A stretch of DNA of 53,425 nucleotides from an uncultured Oscillospiraceae bacterium (GCA_934481445.1 CAKSPC010000014.1:1-53425); one strand, 5' to 3'; positions 15,009 through 24,117 are shown, numbered from the stretch's first letter. Program-made: numbers and translations. The notes: generated by a model not told the origin, from the letters alone.

Positions 15009-16268
15009 ATGGCAAGTGAAATAAGAGATGAAAACCTCTGGGAGAGCGGCGCGAGAAAGATCGCGTGGGTAAAGCGCAATATGCCCCTGCTCAACGGAAT
15101 AGAAAAGGAATTTTCCGAGGAAAAGCCCTTCGCGGGTCTGAAGATAGCCCTTTCCGTACATCTTGAGGCAAAGACCGCGTATCTGTGCAAGGTGCTTGCG
15201 GCGGGCGGCGCGGAAATGTATGTAACAGGCAGCAACCCGCTGTCCACGCAGGACGATGTTGCGGCGGCGCTGGTTCACGACGGACTTAATGTGTTCGCAT
15301 GGCACGCTGCCACGGACGAGGAATACCACCGCCACATCTCCCGCGTTATCGAGGCTGCGCCGAACATCATCATCGATGACGGCGGCGACCTTGTTCACCT
15401 TATCCACAACGAGCGCCCCGACCTCATCCCGAACGTTATCGGCGGCTGCGAGGAAACCACCACGGGCATTATCCGCCTTAAAGCAATGGACAAGGCGGGG
15501 GCGCTGAAGTTTCCGATGGTGCTTGTAAACGATGCAGACTGCAAGCACCTGTTTGATAACCGCTACGGCACGGGTCAGTCTGTTTGGGACGGCATCAACC
15601 GCACCACCAACCTTATCGTTGCAGGAAAGAACGTCGTTGTCGCGGGCTATGGATGGTGCGGCAAGGGCGTTGCGATGCGCGCAAAGGGGCTCGGCGCGGA
15701 TGTTATCGTGACTGAGATAGACCCGATAAAGGCAATGGAAGCCGTTATGGACGGCTTCAAGGTTATGCCCATGCGCGAGGCTGCAAAGGTCGGCGACTTC
15801 TTCGTGACCGTAACGGGCTGCGCGGATGTTATCGGCGAGGAAGCGTTTCTCAACATGAAAGACGGCGCTATCTGCTGCAACGCTGGTCATTTCGACGTGG
15901 AAGTCAACATGGCGAAGCTACGCGAGATCGCACAGGAAAGCTACCTTGCCCGCAACAACATCATGGGCTACAAGCTGGCAAACGGCAGAACAGTATTTGT
16001 AATCGCCGAGGGCAGACTTGTAAACCTCGCGGCGGGTGACGGACACCCCGCGGAGATAATGGACATGAGCTTTGCAATTCAGGCTCTTTCCGCGCATTAC
16101 GTTGCCGTAAACAGGAACAGGCTCGGCACGTCCGAGGGTCATATGACGTTGAATGTCCCCGCGGAAGTGGACAAGAAGGTCGCAAAGCGCAAGCTTGCCG
16201 CATGGGGAATAGAGATAGACTCCCTCACACCCGAGCAGGAAAAGTACCTCGGAAGCTGGGAAGTGTAA
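15009..16268 (+). CDS. ahcY: Adenosylhomocysteinase (S-adenosylhomocysteine hydrolase)
   Basis: A 419-residue NAD-dependent enzyme that reversibly splits S-adenosylhomocysteine into adenosine and homocysteine, relieving product inhibition of methyltransferases. The substrate segment NDADCKHLFDNRYGTGQS and the NAD loop VVVAGYGWCGKGVAMRAKGLGA (residues about 213-234) are intact, and the C-terminus carries the shorter archaeal/Thermotoga-type tail. The length fits that short subclass, which lacks the insertion of eukaryotic enzymes. A strong AAAGGAG site precedes it. It lies upstream of a two-component pair, a SAM-dependent methyltransferase and a nucleoside phosphorylase, which suggests a methyl/purine salvage cluster. 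Confidence 0.93.
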   Translation: MASEIRDENLWESGARKIAWVKRNMPLLNGIEKEFSEEKPFAGLKIALSVHLEAKTAYLCKVLAAGGAEMYVTGSNPLSTQDDVAAALVHDGLNVFAWHAATDEEYHRHISRVIEAAPNIIIDDGGDLVHLIHNERPDLIPNVIGGCEETTTGIIRLKAMDKAGALKFPMVLVNDADCKHLFDNRYGTGQSVWDGINRTTNLIVAGKNVVVAGYGWCGKGVAMRAKGLGADVIVTEIDPIKAMEAVMDGFKVMPMREAAKVGDFFVTVTGCADVIGEEAFLNMKDGAICCNAGHFDVEVNMAKLREIAQESYLARNNIMGYKLANGRTVFVIAEGRLVNLAAGDGHPAEIMDMSFAIQALSAHYVAVNRNRLGTSEGHMTLNVPAEVDKKVAKRKLAAWGIEIDSLTPEQEKYLGSWEV

Positions 16269-16286
16269 ATTAATTTTTAATACGAT

Positions 16287-16970
16287 ATGTTCAATATACT
16301 TGTAGTTGACGATCACGCGCACATACGGCGCCTGTACGAATATACTCTCGAAAAGAACGGATACAAGCCCTTCACCGCCGAAAACGGCGTGGAAGCGCTG
16401 GCTGTTCTTGAGAATAATCATATCGACCTTGTTATCCTTGACGTGATGATGCCCGTGCTGGACGGATACTCCTGCCTTAAAGAGATACGCTCCGGCGGCA
16501 GCGAGGTGCCCGTGCTCATCATAACCGCCCGCGACGCCGCGGAGGATGTCCGCAAGGCCTTCACCCTCGGCACGGATGATTTCATGGTGAAGCCCGTGGA
16601 CGAGATAGAAATGCTGCTGCGGATAAAGGCGCTTCTGCGCCGAAGCAAGATAAGCGAGGAGCAGCGCCTTACCGTTGGCAGCACCGAGCTTGTTTACGAC
16701 AGCTTTTCCGTTATCCGCGGAGGTCAGACCACCGTGCTGCCGAAAAAGGAGTTTCAGATACTCTTCAAGCTGCTGTCGTTTCCGAATAAGACATTCACCC
16801 GCGCGAGCCTTATGGAAGAATTCTGGTCCATCGACAGCGAAAGCGAGGCGCGCACCGTGGATGTGCATATAAACCGCCTGCGCGAGCGCTTCCGCGACAA
16901 CGACGATTTCAGCATCGTCACCGTGCGGGGACTTGGCTACAAGGCAGTGAAAAACGCGGGAAAGGGCTGA
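16287..16970 (+). CDS. OmpR/PhoB-family response regulator
   Basis: A 227-residue two-domain regulator. The receiver (1-115) has D8/D9, phospho-acceptor D52 (VILDVMMP) and the conserved Lys in FMVKPVDE. The C-terminal winged helix (about 130-222) ends with VHINRLRERF and TVRGLGYKAV, so it binds DNA as a dimer after phosphorylation. The partner kinase follows immediately. The start has no clear Shine-Dalgarno; only TTTTTAAT precedes it, so translation may be weak or depend on upstream ribosomes. Targets are unknown. Confidence 0.92.
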   Translation: MFNILVVDDHAHIRRLYEYTLEKNGYKPFTAENGVEALAVLENNHIDLVILDVMMPVLDGYSCLKEIRSGGSEVPVLIITARDAAEDVRKAFTLGTDDFMVKPVDEIEMLLRIKALLRRSKISEEQRLTVGSTELVYDSFSVIRGGQTTVLPKKEFQILFKLLSFPNKTFTRASLMEEFWSIDSESEARTVDVHINRLRERFRDNDDFSIVTVRGLGYKAVKNAGKG

Positions 16971-16974
16971 TGTG

Positions 16975-18078
16975 ATGAGCGGCGGAAACAAGGAGAATAT
17001 CTCTGCCCCGCAGAAAAAGAAACGCCGCAGTTTTTTCGGCGGGATAAGCCGTCTGGGACTTAAACTCAGCCTGCTGGTGCTTATCATAATCGTCGGCGCG
17101 GACGTGCTTTCATTCACGTCAACGATAGTCATCGGCTTTGTTACCGGCGGCACAAACGACACCACGCAGGTAACAAGCGCGGTTATCGCGAGCATTTTTA
17201 TGGGTGTGCTGCTTTCGCTGGTGATAGGAAACACCGTGCTGTACCCGCTGTCGGAGCTTATCAAGGCGACCAAGCGCGTTACCGGCGGCGACTACACCGC
17301 GAAGCTTGAAATGGGCTGGAGCGAGAAGCACACCGTCCGCGAGCTTTCCGACCTTATCAGAATGTTCAACGAAATGACCGAGGAGCTCCACAATACGGAG
17401 CTTTTCCGTAAGGACTTCATCTCGTCGTTTTCGCATGAATTCAAGACGCCGCTCGCATCAATACGCGGCTTTGCGCGGCAGCTTTACGAGGGCGGGCTGA
17501 CCCCCGAGCAGGAAAAGGAGTTTTCGAGGATAATTCTTGAAGAAACGGAATTTTTGTCGGAGCTGTCCTCAAACACCCTTCTGCTTACCAGCCTTGAAAA
17601 CCGCGATATCGTGTCGGAAAAAACGGAGTTTTCGCTGGACGAACAGCTGCGAAGCTGTATGCTGCGGCTGGAGCCGCTGTGGTCGGAGAAAGACATCGAA
17701 ATAGACATGGAAGAGCTGGAGGACGTCCGCTTTTACTGGAACGAGCAAATGCTGGCGCACGTCTGGAACAACCTTTTCGACAACGCCGTGAAATTCACCC
17801 CCGAGGGCGGCACGATAAAAGTCGGGTGCAGGCGCACGGGCGGCGGGGTCATTGTCACCGTGGCGGACAGCGGCTGTGGAATATCCGAGGAGGCGCTTCC
17901 GCATATATTTGAGAAATTCTATCAGGCGGACAGCTCGCACGCCACAAAGGGAAACGGGCTCGGGCTGCCGCTTGTAAAGCGGATCGTGGAACTATGCGGC
18001 GGCAGCGTCGGGGTTTCCTCAGAGGTGGGAAAGGGAACCGTGTTCACCGTTAAACTCAGCGATACAAAACAGGAGTGA
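16975..18078 (+). CDS. Sensor histidine kinase, partner of the 16287 regulator
   Basis: About 367 residues. Two membrane helices (about 23-47 and 57-85) are separated by only a short extracytoplasmic loop. A HAMP-like linker follows, then HisKA with SFSHEFKTPLASIRGF and a HATPase domain with the N-box (NNLFDNAVKF), DSGCGI and GNGLGLPLV motifs. The tiny external loop suggests sensing within the membrane or through a partner protein and not by a large extracellular domain. I use the ATG at 16975; GTG at 16972 is also possible, and GAAAGGG lies upstream of both. It begins 4 bases after the regulator stop. Confidence 0.9.
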   Translation: MSGGNKENISAPQKKKRRSFFGGISRLGLKLSLLVLIIIVGADVLSFTSTIVIGFVTGGTNDTTQVTSAVIASIFMGVLLSLVIGNTVLYPLSELIKATKRVTGGDYTAKLEMGWSEKHTVRELSDLIRMFNEMTEELHNTELFRKDFISSFSHEFKTPLASIRGFARQLYEGGLTPEQEKEFSRIILEETEFLSELSSNTLLLTSLENRDIVSEKTEFSLDEQLRSCMLRLEPLWSEKDIEIDMEELEDVRFYWNEQMLAHVWNNLFDNAVKFTPEGGTIKVGCRRTGGGVIVTVADSGCGISEEALPHIFEKFYQADSSHATKGNGLGLPLVKRIVELCGGSVGVSSEVGKGTVFTVKLSDTKQE

Positions 18079-18084
18079 AACATC

Positions 18085-18867
18085 ATGGCAGAGTGGGACA
18101 GCAGGCAGTATGCAAAGTTCCTTAAAGAGCGCACGCAGCCGTCCATTGACCTTGCGGCGAGGATAACTGGCGTTGAGCCTGCGGAGATAATAGACATCGG
18201 CTGCGGTCCGGGAAACAGCACGCAGGTGCTTAAAGAGCGTTTTCCATCGGCGCATATAATCGGCGCGGACAACAGCGAAAACATGATAATCTCCGCGCGG
18301 GAAAAGCACCCGGAGCTTGATTTCATGACCCTCGACGCGTCCGGAGATATGTCGGCGCTGAACGGAAAAATCGACGTGGTTTTCTCCAACGCCTGCATAC
18401 AGTGGGTGCCCTTGCATGAGCGGCTGCTGCCGAAAATGTTTGCCCTGCTCCGCTGCGGCGGCGTGATGGCGGTGCAGATCCCCATGAACTACGACGAGCC
18501 CATCCATCAGATAATCGGCAGGCTCACCACCGGTGAGAAATGGGGCAGCCGTTTCCCCGATCCGCGTATATTCTACACAAAAACACAGTCGGAGTATTTC
18601 GACATTCTGTCGGGGATAACGGATGATTTTGAACTTTGGAAAACGACCTATCTCCACCGCATGGGCAGCCACGATGACATCATCGAGTGGTACAAGGGCA
18701 CGGGGCTTCGCCCATATCTCGCGCAGCTAAACGAGGCGGAGGGCGCGGAGTTTATCTCAGAACTGCTTGCGGAGCTGAAACAGGCTTATCCCGTACAAAA
18801 GAACGGTGAGATAATTTTCGCATTCCCGAGGTTTTTCTTTATCGCACGGAAAAATCAACAACACTGA
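18085..18867 (+). CDS. tam: Trans-aconitate 2-methyltransferase-like SAM-dependent methyltransferase
   Basis: A 260-residue class I methyltransferase. The SAM-binding motif IIDIGCGPGNST is near residues 35-46, and GADNSENMI is the acidic end of strand beta2. NACIQWVPLHERLLP and QIPMNYDEPIHQII are typical of the Tam family, which methylates trans-aconitate to remove an inhibitor of aconitase. The name is by overall similarity; the true acceptor may differ. It follows the kinase by 6 bases (AGGAGTG site), so it may belong to the two-component operon. Its SAH by-product is the substrate of ahcY upstream. Confidence 0.78.
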   Translation: MAEWDSRQYAKFLKERTQPSIDLAARITGVEPAEIIDIGCGPGNSTQVLKERFPSAHIIGADNSENMIISAREKHPELDFMTLDASGDMSALNGKIDVVFSNACIQWVPLHERLLPKMFALLRCGGVMAVQIPMNYDEPIHQIIGRLTTGEKWGSRFPDPRIFYTKTQSEYFDILSGITDDFELWKTTYLHRMGSHDDIIEWYKGTGLRPYLAQLNEAEGAEFISELLAELKQAYPVQKNGEIIFAFPRFFFIARKNQQH

Positions 18868-18880
18868 AAAGAGGTTAAAC

Positions 18881-19711
18881 ATGAACGAGGTTTATGAAAA
18901 GCTGCTTAAATGCTACGAATCCTTTGAGAAGAAAATATCCTTCCGTCCCGAGCTTGCGCTGATACTCGGCAGCGGCCTCGGCGACTACGCCGACACCATG
19001 GACGTAAAGGAAACGCTGGATTACCGCGAGCTGGAGGGCTTTCCGATAAGCACGGTGCCGGGGCACAAGGGGCGCTTTGTGTTCGGTTATTCGGGCGGCG
19101 TGCCCATCGTTGCGATGCAGGGCAGAGTGCATTATTACGAGGGCTATTCAGTGCAGGACGTTGTTCTTCCGACGCGCCTGATGAAGATGATGGGCGCAAA
19201 GACGCTGTTCCTTACCAATGCCGCGGGCGGAATCAATCCGTCGTTCCACGCGGGGGATTTCATGCTTATAACCGACCATATATCCTCGCTGGTGCCTTCT
19301 CCGCTCATCGGCGCTAACATTGATGAACTCGGCACGCGCTTCCCCGATATGTCGGAGGTTTACAGCCGCAGGCTCAGAAAGATAATCGAGCAGTCCGCGG
19401 CGGCGGAGGGCGTTCCGCTTCAGCGCGGCGTATATATCCAGACCACAGGACCCAACTACGAAACACCCGCGGAGATACGCGCATATGGCAGGCTCGGCGC
19501 CGACGCCGTGGGAATGTCCACCGCCATCGAAGCCATGGCAGCCCGCCACGCAGGCATGGAGGTATGCGGCATAAGCTGCATAAGCAATCTAGCCGCAGGC
19601 ATTTCCTCGAACCCGCTCAGCCACGCGGAGGTTCAGGAAACCGCGGACAGGGTCGCTCCGCTGTTCAAGCGGCTTGTCACCCGCGCGATAACAGATATCC
19701 ACAATTCATAA
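18881..19711 (+). CDS. punA: Purine-nucleoside phosphorylase, trimeric type
   Basis: A 276-residue low-molecular-mass PNP. The phosphate loop LILGSGLGDYAD is near residues 27-38, and GHKGRFVFG and QGRVHYYEGYS form the active site. TNAAGGINPSF and GPNYETPAEIRAYGRLGADAVGMST are the family signatures. It phosphorolyses inosine and guanosine to free base and ribose 1-phosphate. The trimeric class generally does not accept adenosine, so adenosine from ahcY would first need deamination. It lies 13 bases after the methyltransferase and is the last gene before a terminator, closing this operon. Confidence 0.93.
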   Translation: MNEVYEKLLKCYESFEKKISFRPELALILGSGLGDYADTMDVKETLDYRELEGFPISTVPGHKGRFVFGYSGGVPIVAMQGRVHYYEGYSVQDVVLPTRLMKMMGAKTLFLTNAAGGINPSFHAGDFMLITDHISSLVPSPLIGANIDELGTRFPDMSEVYSRRLRKIIEQSAAAEGVPLQRGVYIQTTGPNYETPAEIRAYGRLGADAVGMSTAIEAMAARHAGMEVCGISCISNLAAGISSNPLSHAEVQETADRVAPLFKRLVTRAITDIHNS

Positions 19712-19715
19712 AATC

Positions 19716-19750
19716 AACGCCGCCTGCGGGTTTTCGCGGGCGGCGTTTTT
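19716..19750 (+). terminator. Intrinsic terminator after punA
   Basis: An AACGCCGCC/GGCGGCGTT-type stem with internal CGCGGG pairing ends in TTTTT, directly after the punA stop. It closes the plus-strand cluster facing the convergent hydrogenase operon. Confidence 0.85.
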
Positions 19751-19756
19751 GGCATG

Positions 19757-19788
19757 AAAATCCCCCGCTGCCATACGGAAGCGGGGGA
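19757..19788 (-). terminator. Intrinsic terminator of the hydrogenase operon
   Basis: A 9-bp stem TCCCCCGCT/AGCGGGGGA with a 10-base loop lies 8 bases beyond the hydA stop. On the minus strand it is followed by TTTTC. Confidence 0.8.
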
Positions 19789-19795
19789 CGTTTAA

Positions 19796-21538
19796 TTATC
19801 TGTAAAGCTCGGGATGCGCCTTGTAGCTTGTATGGAGCAGTTCATGCGCCTTGTGGCTGTTCGGCTCGCCGAGGAATTCCTTGTACAGCGTCTGCACATC
19901 GGGGTTATCGTGCGAGAAGCGCAGCGTGTTCGCTTCGTCGATGCTGTACAGAACCTTTGCTCTTTCCGCGCGGATATCCGTGAAGTTGCGGACATGAGCC
20001 GGCTGGATTATCTGACCGCCGCCGTTTACGCAGCCGCCGGGGCAGCCCATTATCTCGATGAAGTGGTATTCGGCTTCGCCTGCCCTTACTTTCTTCAGCA
20101 GGGCTTTGGCGTTTGCAAGACCGCTTGCGACCGCGACCTTAACATCCATGCCGTTTATGTTGTAGGTCGCTTCCTTGATACCCTCAACGCCGCGCACTTC
20201 CTTGAACTCAATGGGGGAGCTGTCGGGCTTGCCCGTCAGCGTCCATACGGCGGTACGCAGAGCGGCTTCCATAACGCCGCCCGTCGCGCCGAATATTACC
20301 GCCGCGCCCGTGCCTGTGCCGAGGGGGCTGTCGCACTTCTCTTCGGGCAGGTCGTTGAACATTATGCCCGCTTTCTTTATCATGCGAGAAAGCTCGCGGG
20401 TGGTGATGGAGATATCCAGATCGGGAACGCCCGCCGCGGACTGGTCGTCCCTGCCTATCTCGAACTTCTTCGCGGTGCAGGGCATTACGGAAACGCTTAC
20501 GATGTTGTCGGGGTTGATACCCATTTTCTGCGCGTAGTATGTCTTAACAACAGCGCCGAACATCTGCTGCGGGGATTTGCAGGTGGAGAGGTTCGGGATG
20601 AAATCGGGGAAATAGTTCTCGCAGTAGCGAATCCATCCGGGGGAGCAGGAGGTGATCATCGGCAGCTTTCCGCCGTTCTGAACTCTTCCGAGGAACTCGG
20701 TGGCCTCTTCCATAATGGTGAGGTCCGCGGAGAAGTTGGTGTCGAACACCTTGTTGAAGCCGAGCCTGCGGAGCGCCGCGATCATCTTGCCCTCGACATT
20801 CGTGCCGATGGGCAGACCGAAAGCTTCGCCGAGGGAAGCGCGGACTGCGGGCGCGACCTGAACAACAACGAACTTCTCGGGGTCTGCGATGGCATCGAAA
20901 ACCTTCTGAGTGTCGTCCTTTTCGGTGAGCGCTCCGGTGGGACAGGCGGTTATGCACTGGCCACAGGAAACGCAGGCCGTGTCAGCCAGCGGCATATCGA
21001 ATGCGGAGGCGATCTGCGTTGCAAATCCGCGCTCGTTCGCGCCGATAACGCCGATACCCTGCGTTGCGGAGCACACCGCGGTGCAGCGGCGGCAGAGAAT
21101 GCACTTGCTGTTGTCGCGCACCATATGTACTGCGCTGTCGTCTATTTCTACGGCGGGGTTTTCGCCCTCAAATCTGTCCTCGGTCACGCCGTATTCGTTG
21201 CAGAGCTCCTGAAGCTCGCAGTTGCCGCTTCTCACGCAGGAAAGGCATTCCTTCCTGTGGTTGGAGAGGATGAGCTCGAGAGTTGTTCTGCGGCTGTTTA
21301 TTACCTTGGGAGTGTTCGTGAATATCTCCATGCCCTCGTTTACGGGGTAAACGCAGGCAGCGACAAGGCTTCTTGCACCCTTGACCTCAACAACGCAGAT
21401 ACGGCAGGCGCCGATGGCGTTGATATCCTTGAGATAACAAAGCGTGGGTATTCTGATTCCGGCAAGTCTTGCCGCCTCGAGGATGGTGCTGCCCTCGGGA
21501 ACGGAGCATTCGATACCGTTTATTTTTATATTGACCAT
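19796..21538 (-). CDS. hydA: NADH-linked electron-bifurcating [FeFe]-hydrogenase, catalytic subunit
   Basis: A 580-residue catalytic subunit. An N-terminal [2Fe-2S] domain has C34, C45, C48 and C62. A His-ligated [4Fe-4S] cluster follows (H94, C98, C101, C107), then two ferredoxin clusters (C146/149/152/156 and C189/192/195/199). The H-domain has TSCSPGW (296-302), MPCTAKKFE (352-360) and MGCPGGCVNGGGQ (497-509). It reduces protons to H2 using electrons from NADH and reduced ferredoxin through the partner subunits. The Ser in TSCSPGW, where monomeric enzymes have TSCCPGW, is as I recall it from multimeric NAD(P)-linked enzymes. It is the last gene of hydC-hydB-hydA, 20 bases after hydB. Maturases HydE/F/G are not in this window. 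Confidence 0.93.
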   Translation of the reverse strand: MVNIKINGIECSVPEGSTILEAARLAGIRIPTLCYLKDINAIGACRICVVEVKGARSLVAACVYPVNEGMEIFTNTPKVINSRRTTLELILSNHRKECLSCVRSGNCELQELCNEYGVTEDRFEGENPAVEIDDSAVHMVRDNSKCILCRRCTAVCSATQGIGVIGANERGFATQIASAFDMPLADTACVSCGQCITACPTGALTEKDDTQKVFDAIADPEKFVVVQVAPAVRASLGEAFGLPIGTNVEGKMIAALRRLGFNKVFDTNFSADLTIMEEATEFLGRVQNGGKLPMITSCSPGWIRYCENYFPDFIPNLSTCKSPQQMFGAVVKTYYAQKMGINPDNIVSVSVMPCTAKKFEIGRDDQSAAGVPDLDISITTRELSRMIKKAGIMFNDLPEEKCDSPLGTGTGAAVIFGATGGVMEAALRTAVWTLTGKPDSSPIEFKEVRGVEGIKEATYNINGMDVKVAVASGLANAKALLKKVRAGEAEYHFIEIMGCPGGCVNGGGQIIQPAHVRNFTDIRAERAKVLYSIDEANTLRFSHDNPDVQTLYKEFLGEPNSHKAHELLHTSYKAHPELYR

Positions 21539-21558
21539 GATTCTCTGTTCCTTTCCGT

Positions 21559-23427
21559 TTAAGCCTTCGAGATAGCGCCGAACTTACAGTTGGACATACA
21601 TACGCCGCACTTGATGCACTTGCTCTGGTCGATGGTGAAGGGGCTTCTGATCTCGCCGCTGATGGCGCCGACGGGGCACTTCTTCGAGCAGAGGGAGCAG
21701 CCCTTGCACTTTTCGGGGTCGATGCGTATCTGAAGCAGATCCTTGCAGACGCCCGCGGGGCATCTCTTGTCCTTTACATGGGCGATGTACTCGTCCTTGA
21801 AATAGCGCAGCGTGGAAAGAACAGGGTTCGGAGCCGTCTGGCCGAGGCCGCAGAGGGCGTTCTCCTTGATGTAGTAGCAGAGCTTCTCCATCTTTTCGAG
21901 ATCTTCCATGGTAGCCTTGCCCTGTGTTATCTTTGTGAGTATCTCATAAAGACGCTTTGTGCCGATACGGCAGGGCGTGCACTTGCCGCAGGATTCATCA
22001 ACGGTGAAGTCGAGGAAGAACTTCGCGATGTCAACCATGCAGTTATCCTCGTCCATTACGATGAGTCCGCCGGAACCCATCATGGAGCCGATGGAGATAA
22101 GGTTGTCGTAGTCGATGGGGATATCGAGGTACTGGGGAGGGATGCATCCGCCGGAGGGGCCGCCGGTCTGTGCAGCCTTGAACTTCTTTCCGTTGGGGAT
22201 ACCGCCGCCTATCTCCTCGATAACTTCGCGGAGGGTGGTGCCCATGGGGACTTCAACAAGACCCGTGTTGTGGATCTTACCGCCGAGGGCAAATACCTTT
22301 GTGCCCTTGGATTTCTCGGTGCCCATTGCGGAGAACCACTCGGGGCCGTTGAGAATTATCTGACAGACGTTGGCGTAGGTTTCTACGTTGTTGAGTATGG
22401 TGGGCTTTCCGAACAGACCCTTTACGGCAGGGAACGGAGGACGGGGACGCGGCTCGCCGCGGTTACCTTCGATGGAGGTCATCAGCGCGGTTTCCTCGCC
22501 GCAGACGAATGCGCCCGCGCCAAGTCTTAAACCAAGGCGGAAGCTGAAGTCCGTGCCGAAGATGTTGTCACCGAGCATTCCGATCTCCTCCGCCTGCTTT
22601 ATGGCGATCTCAAGACGCTCAATGGCGATGGGATATTCCGCGCGGACGTAGATGTAGCCCTGATTTGCGCCGATGGCATAGCCTGCTATTGCCATTGCCT
22701 CGATAACGGAGTGGGGGTCGCCCTCAAGAACGGAGCGGTCCATGAACGCGCCGGGGTCGCCCTCGTCGGCGTTGCAGCATACATATTTCTGGTCGTTTAC
22801 GCTAGCCTTTGCGAACTTCCATTTAAGACCCGTGGGGAATCCTCCGCCGCCGCGTCCGCGCAGACCCGAAGCTATCATCGTGCTTATAACGTCGTCGGGG
22901 GTCATGGTGGTGAGCACCTTGTGCAGCGCCTGATAGCCGTCGCGGGCTATGTATTCTTCAACGTGTTCGGGGCTGATAACGCCGCAGTTTCTGAGGGCAA
23001 CGCGGTGCTGCTTTGCGTAGAAAGCCGTTTCGTTGAGGGACTTTATGTGGTCGCCGTCCACAGTTTCGGCGTAGAGATACTTTTTTACCGGCTCGCCGTA
23101 TTTAAGGTGCTGCTCGACTATCTCGGGGATGTGGTCTACCTCCATTTTGGAATAGAACGTTCCCTCGGGATAAACGATCATGATGGGACCGAGCGCGCAC
23201 AGACCGAAGCAGCCTGTTTTAATAATGTTCACCTTGTCGGTAAGGCCGTGTTTTTCAAGCTCTTCCTCGAGCTTTTTGATTATGTTTGCGGAGCCGCTGG
23301 AGGTACAGCCCGTACCGCCGCAGACAAGCACATCCCTGACGCCGTTGTCCTTGCCTTCGATACGGGTCCTGACTACCTCTGCTGACTTTTCCCTGACAGC
23401 ATTCAGCTCATCGATAGTTTTTATCAT
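21559..23427 (-). CDS. hydB: [FeFe]-hydrogenase NADH/FMN subunit (NuoF-like)
   Basis: A 622-residue flavoprotein that binds NADH and FMN and is where electron bifurcation or confurcation is thought to occur. The N-terminal thioredoxin-like [2Fe-2S] domain has CGGTGC and CFGLC. The NuoF core has GRGGGGFPTGLKWKFAK and the FMN region CNADEGDPGAFMDR. An SLBB segment and ESCGKCTPCRIGT (one [4Fe-4S]) follow, and a C-terminal two-cluster ferredoxin domain ends in CIKCGVCMSNCKFGAI. These extra ferredoxin clusters distinguish hydrogenase/formate dehydrogenase-linked NuoF proteins from complex I. It lies between hydC and hydA on the same strand. Confidence 0.93.
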   Translation of the reverse strand: MIKTIDELNAVREKSAEVVRTRIEGKDNGVRDVLVCGGTGCTSSGSANIIKKLEEELEKHGLTDKVNIIKTGCFGLCALGPIMIVYPEGTFYSKMEVDHIPEIVEQHLKYGEPVKKYLYAETVDGDHIKSLNETAFYAKQHRVALRNCGVISPEHVEEYIARDGYQALHKVLTTMTPDDVISTMIASGLRGRGGGGFPTGLKWKFAKASVNDQKYVCCNADEGDPGAFMDRSVLEGDPHSVIEAMAIAGYAIGANQGYIYVRAEYPIAIERLEIAIKQAEEIGMLGDNIFGTDFSFRLGLRLGAGAFVCGEETALMTSIEGNRGEPRPRPPFPAVKGLFGKPTILNNVETYANVCQIILNGPEWFSAMGTEKSKGTKVFALGGKIHNTGLVEVPMGTTLREVIEEIGGGIPNGKKFKAAQTGGPSGGCIPPQYLDIPIDYDNLISIGSMMGSGGLIVMDEDNCMVDIAKFFLDFTVDESCGKCTPCRIGTKRLYEILTKITQGKATMEDLEKMEKLCYYIKENALCGLGQTAPNPVLSTLRYFKDEYIAHVKDKRCPAGVCKDLLQIRIDPEKCKGCSLCSKKCPVGAISGEIRSPFTIDQSKCIKCGVCMSNCKFGAISKA

Positions 23428-23473
23428 ATCAAGTAATCCTTCCTGTTAGTATGCGGAACGCATCCGCTCATGC

Positions 23474-23968
23474 TCAGTTGTATTTTTCGAGAATTTTGTC
23501 CACGTCGTCGACGGTGAGTCTGCCGTAAACATCCTCGTTTACCGTAAGGACGGGGGCAAGACCGCACGCGCCGATGCAGCGGCAGGCGTCCAGCGAGAAC
23601 TTTCCGTCGGGGGTGATTTCTCCTCCGCTTATGCCGAGTCTTTCCATGAGCTTATTGTAGATGTCGCCCGAGCCCTTAACATAGCAGGCGGTGCCAAGAC
23701 AGACGGAGATCTTGTATTTTCCCTTGGGGTTGATGGAGAACTGCGCGTAGAACGTAACCACGCCGTAAACTTTCTCCAGCGGGATCTCCATAGCGTCCGC
23801 GATCTTCTGCTGCACCTCGATGGGAAGATATCCGTAGATCTCCTGAGCTTTCTGGAGAATGGGCATCAGCGCGCCCTTTTCGTCCTTGTGCTCGGCGATG
23901 ACCGCCATGAGCCTTTCCTCCTGCTCAGCCGTTCCCGCAAAGGGGACAGCACTTTTCTTAAAAGCCAT
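23474..23968 (-). CDS. hydC: [FeFe]-hydrogenase NuoE-like [2Fe-2S] subunit
   Basis: A 164-residue thioredoxin-like [2Fe-2S] protein. An N-terminal helical bundle (LMPILQKAQEIYGYLP, EKVYGVVTFYAQF) precedes the four ligand cysteines in CLGTAC and CRCIGAC. It is the small subunit that accompanies the NuoF-like subunit in multimeric hydrogenases and is the first gene of the operon. Ribosome site AAGGAGG lies 7 bases from the ATG. The upstream region contains a -10 box and a near-consensus Rex operator. Confidence 0.92.
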   Translation of the reverse strand: MAFKKSAVPFAGTAEQEERLMAVIAEHKDEKGALMPILQKAQEIYGYLPIEVQQKIADAMEIPLEKVYGVVTFYAQFSINPKGKYKISVCLGTACYVKGSGDIYNKLMERLGISGGEITPDGKFSLDACRCIGACGLAPVLTVNEDVYGRLTVDDVDKILEKYN

Positions 23969-24084
23969 TTTTCAGCCTCCTTAATTGATGAACCGCTTTC
24001 GCTGCGGTCGCGATTTAGCCGGCCTGTCCGACGGTATTCAATAAATAATACGGCGCGGAAAGGAAATATATACTCGGCATTTAT

Positions 24085-24102
24085 TTGTTAAATGCTTAAC
24101 GT
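24085..24102 (-). promoter_or_regulatory. Probable Rex (redox-sensing repressor) operator for the hydrogenase operon
   Basis: The sequence TTGTTAAATGCTTAACGT matches the published Rex consensus TTGTTAANNNNTTAACAA at 12 of the 14 fixed positions with exact spacing. It lies 16 bases downstream of the hydC -10 box, where a repressor would block transcription. Rex releases DNA when NADH is high, which suits an NADH-consuming hydrogenase. Clostridial hydrogenase and fermentation genes are known Rex targets; binding here is inferred. Confidence 0.68.
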
Positions 24103-24117
24103 GATATATCTCTATGT

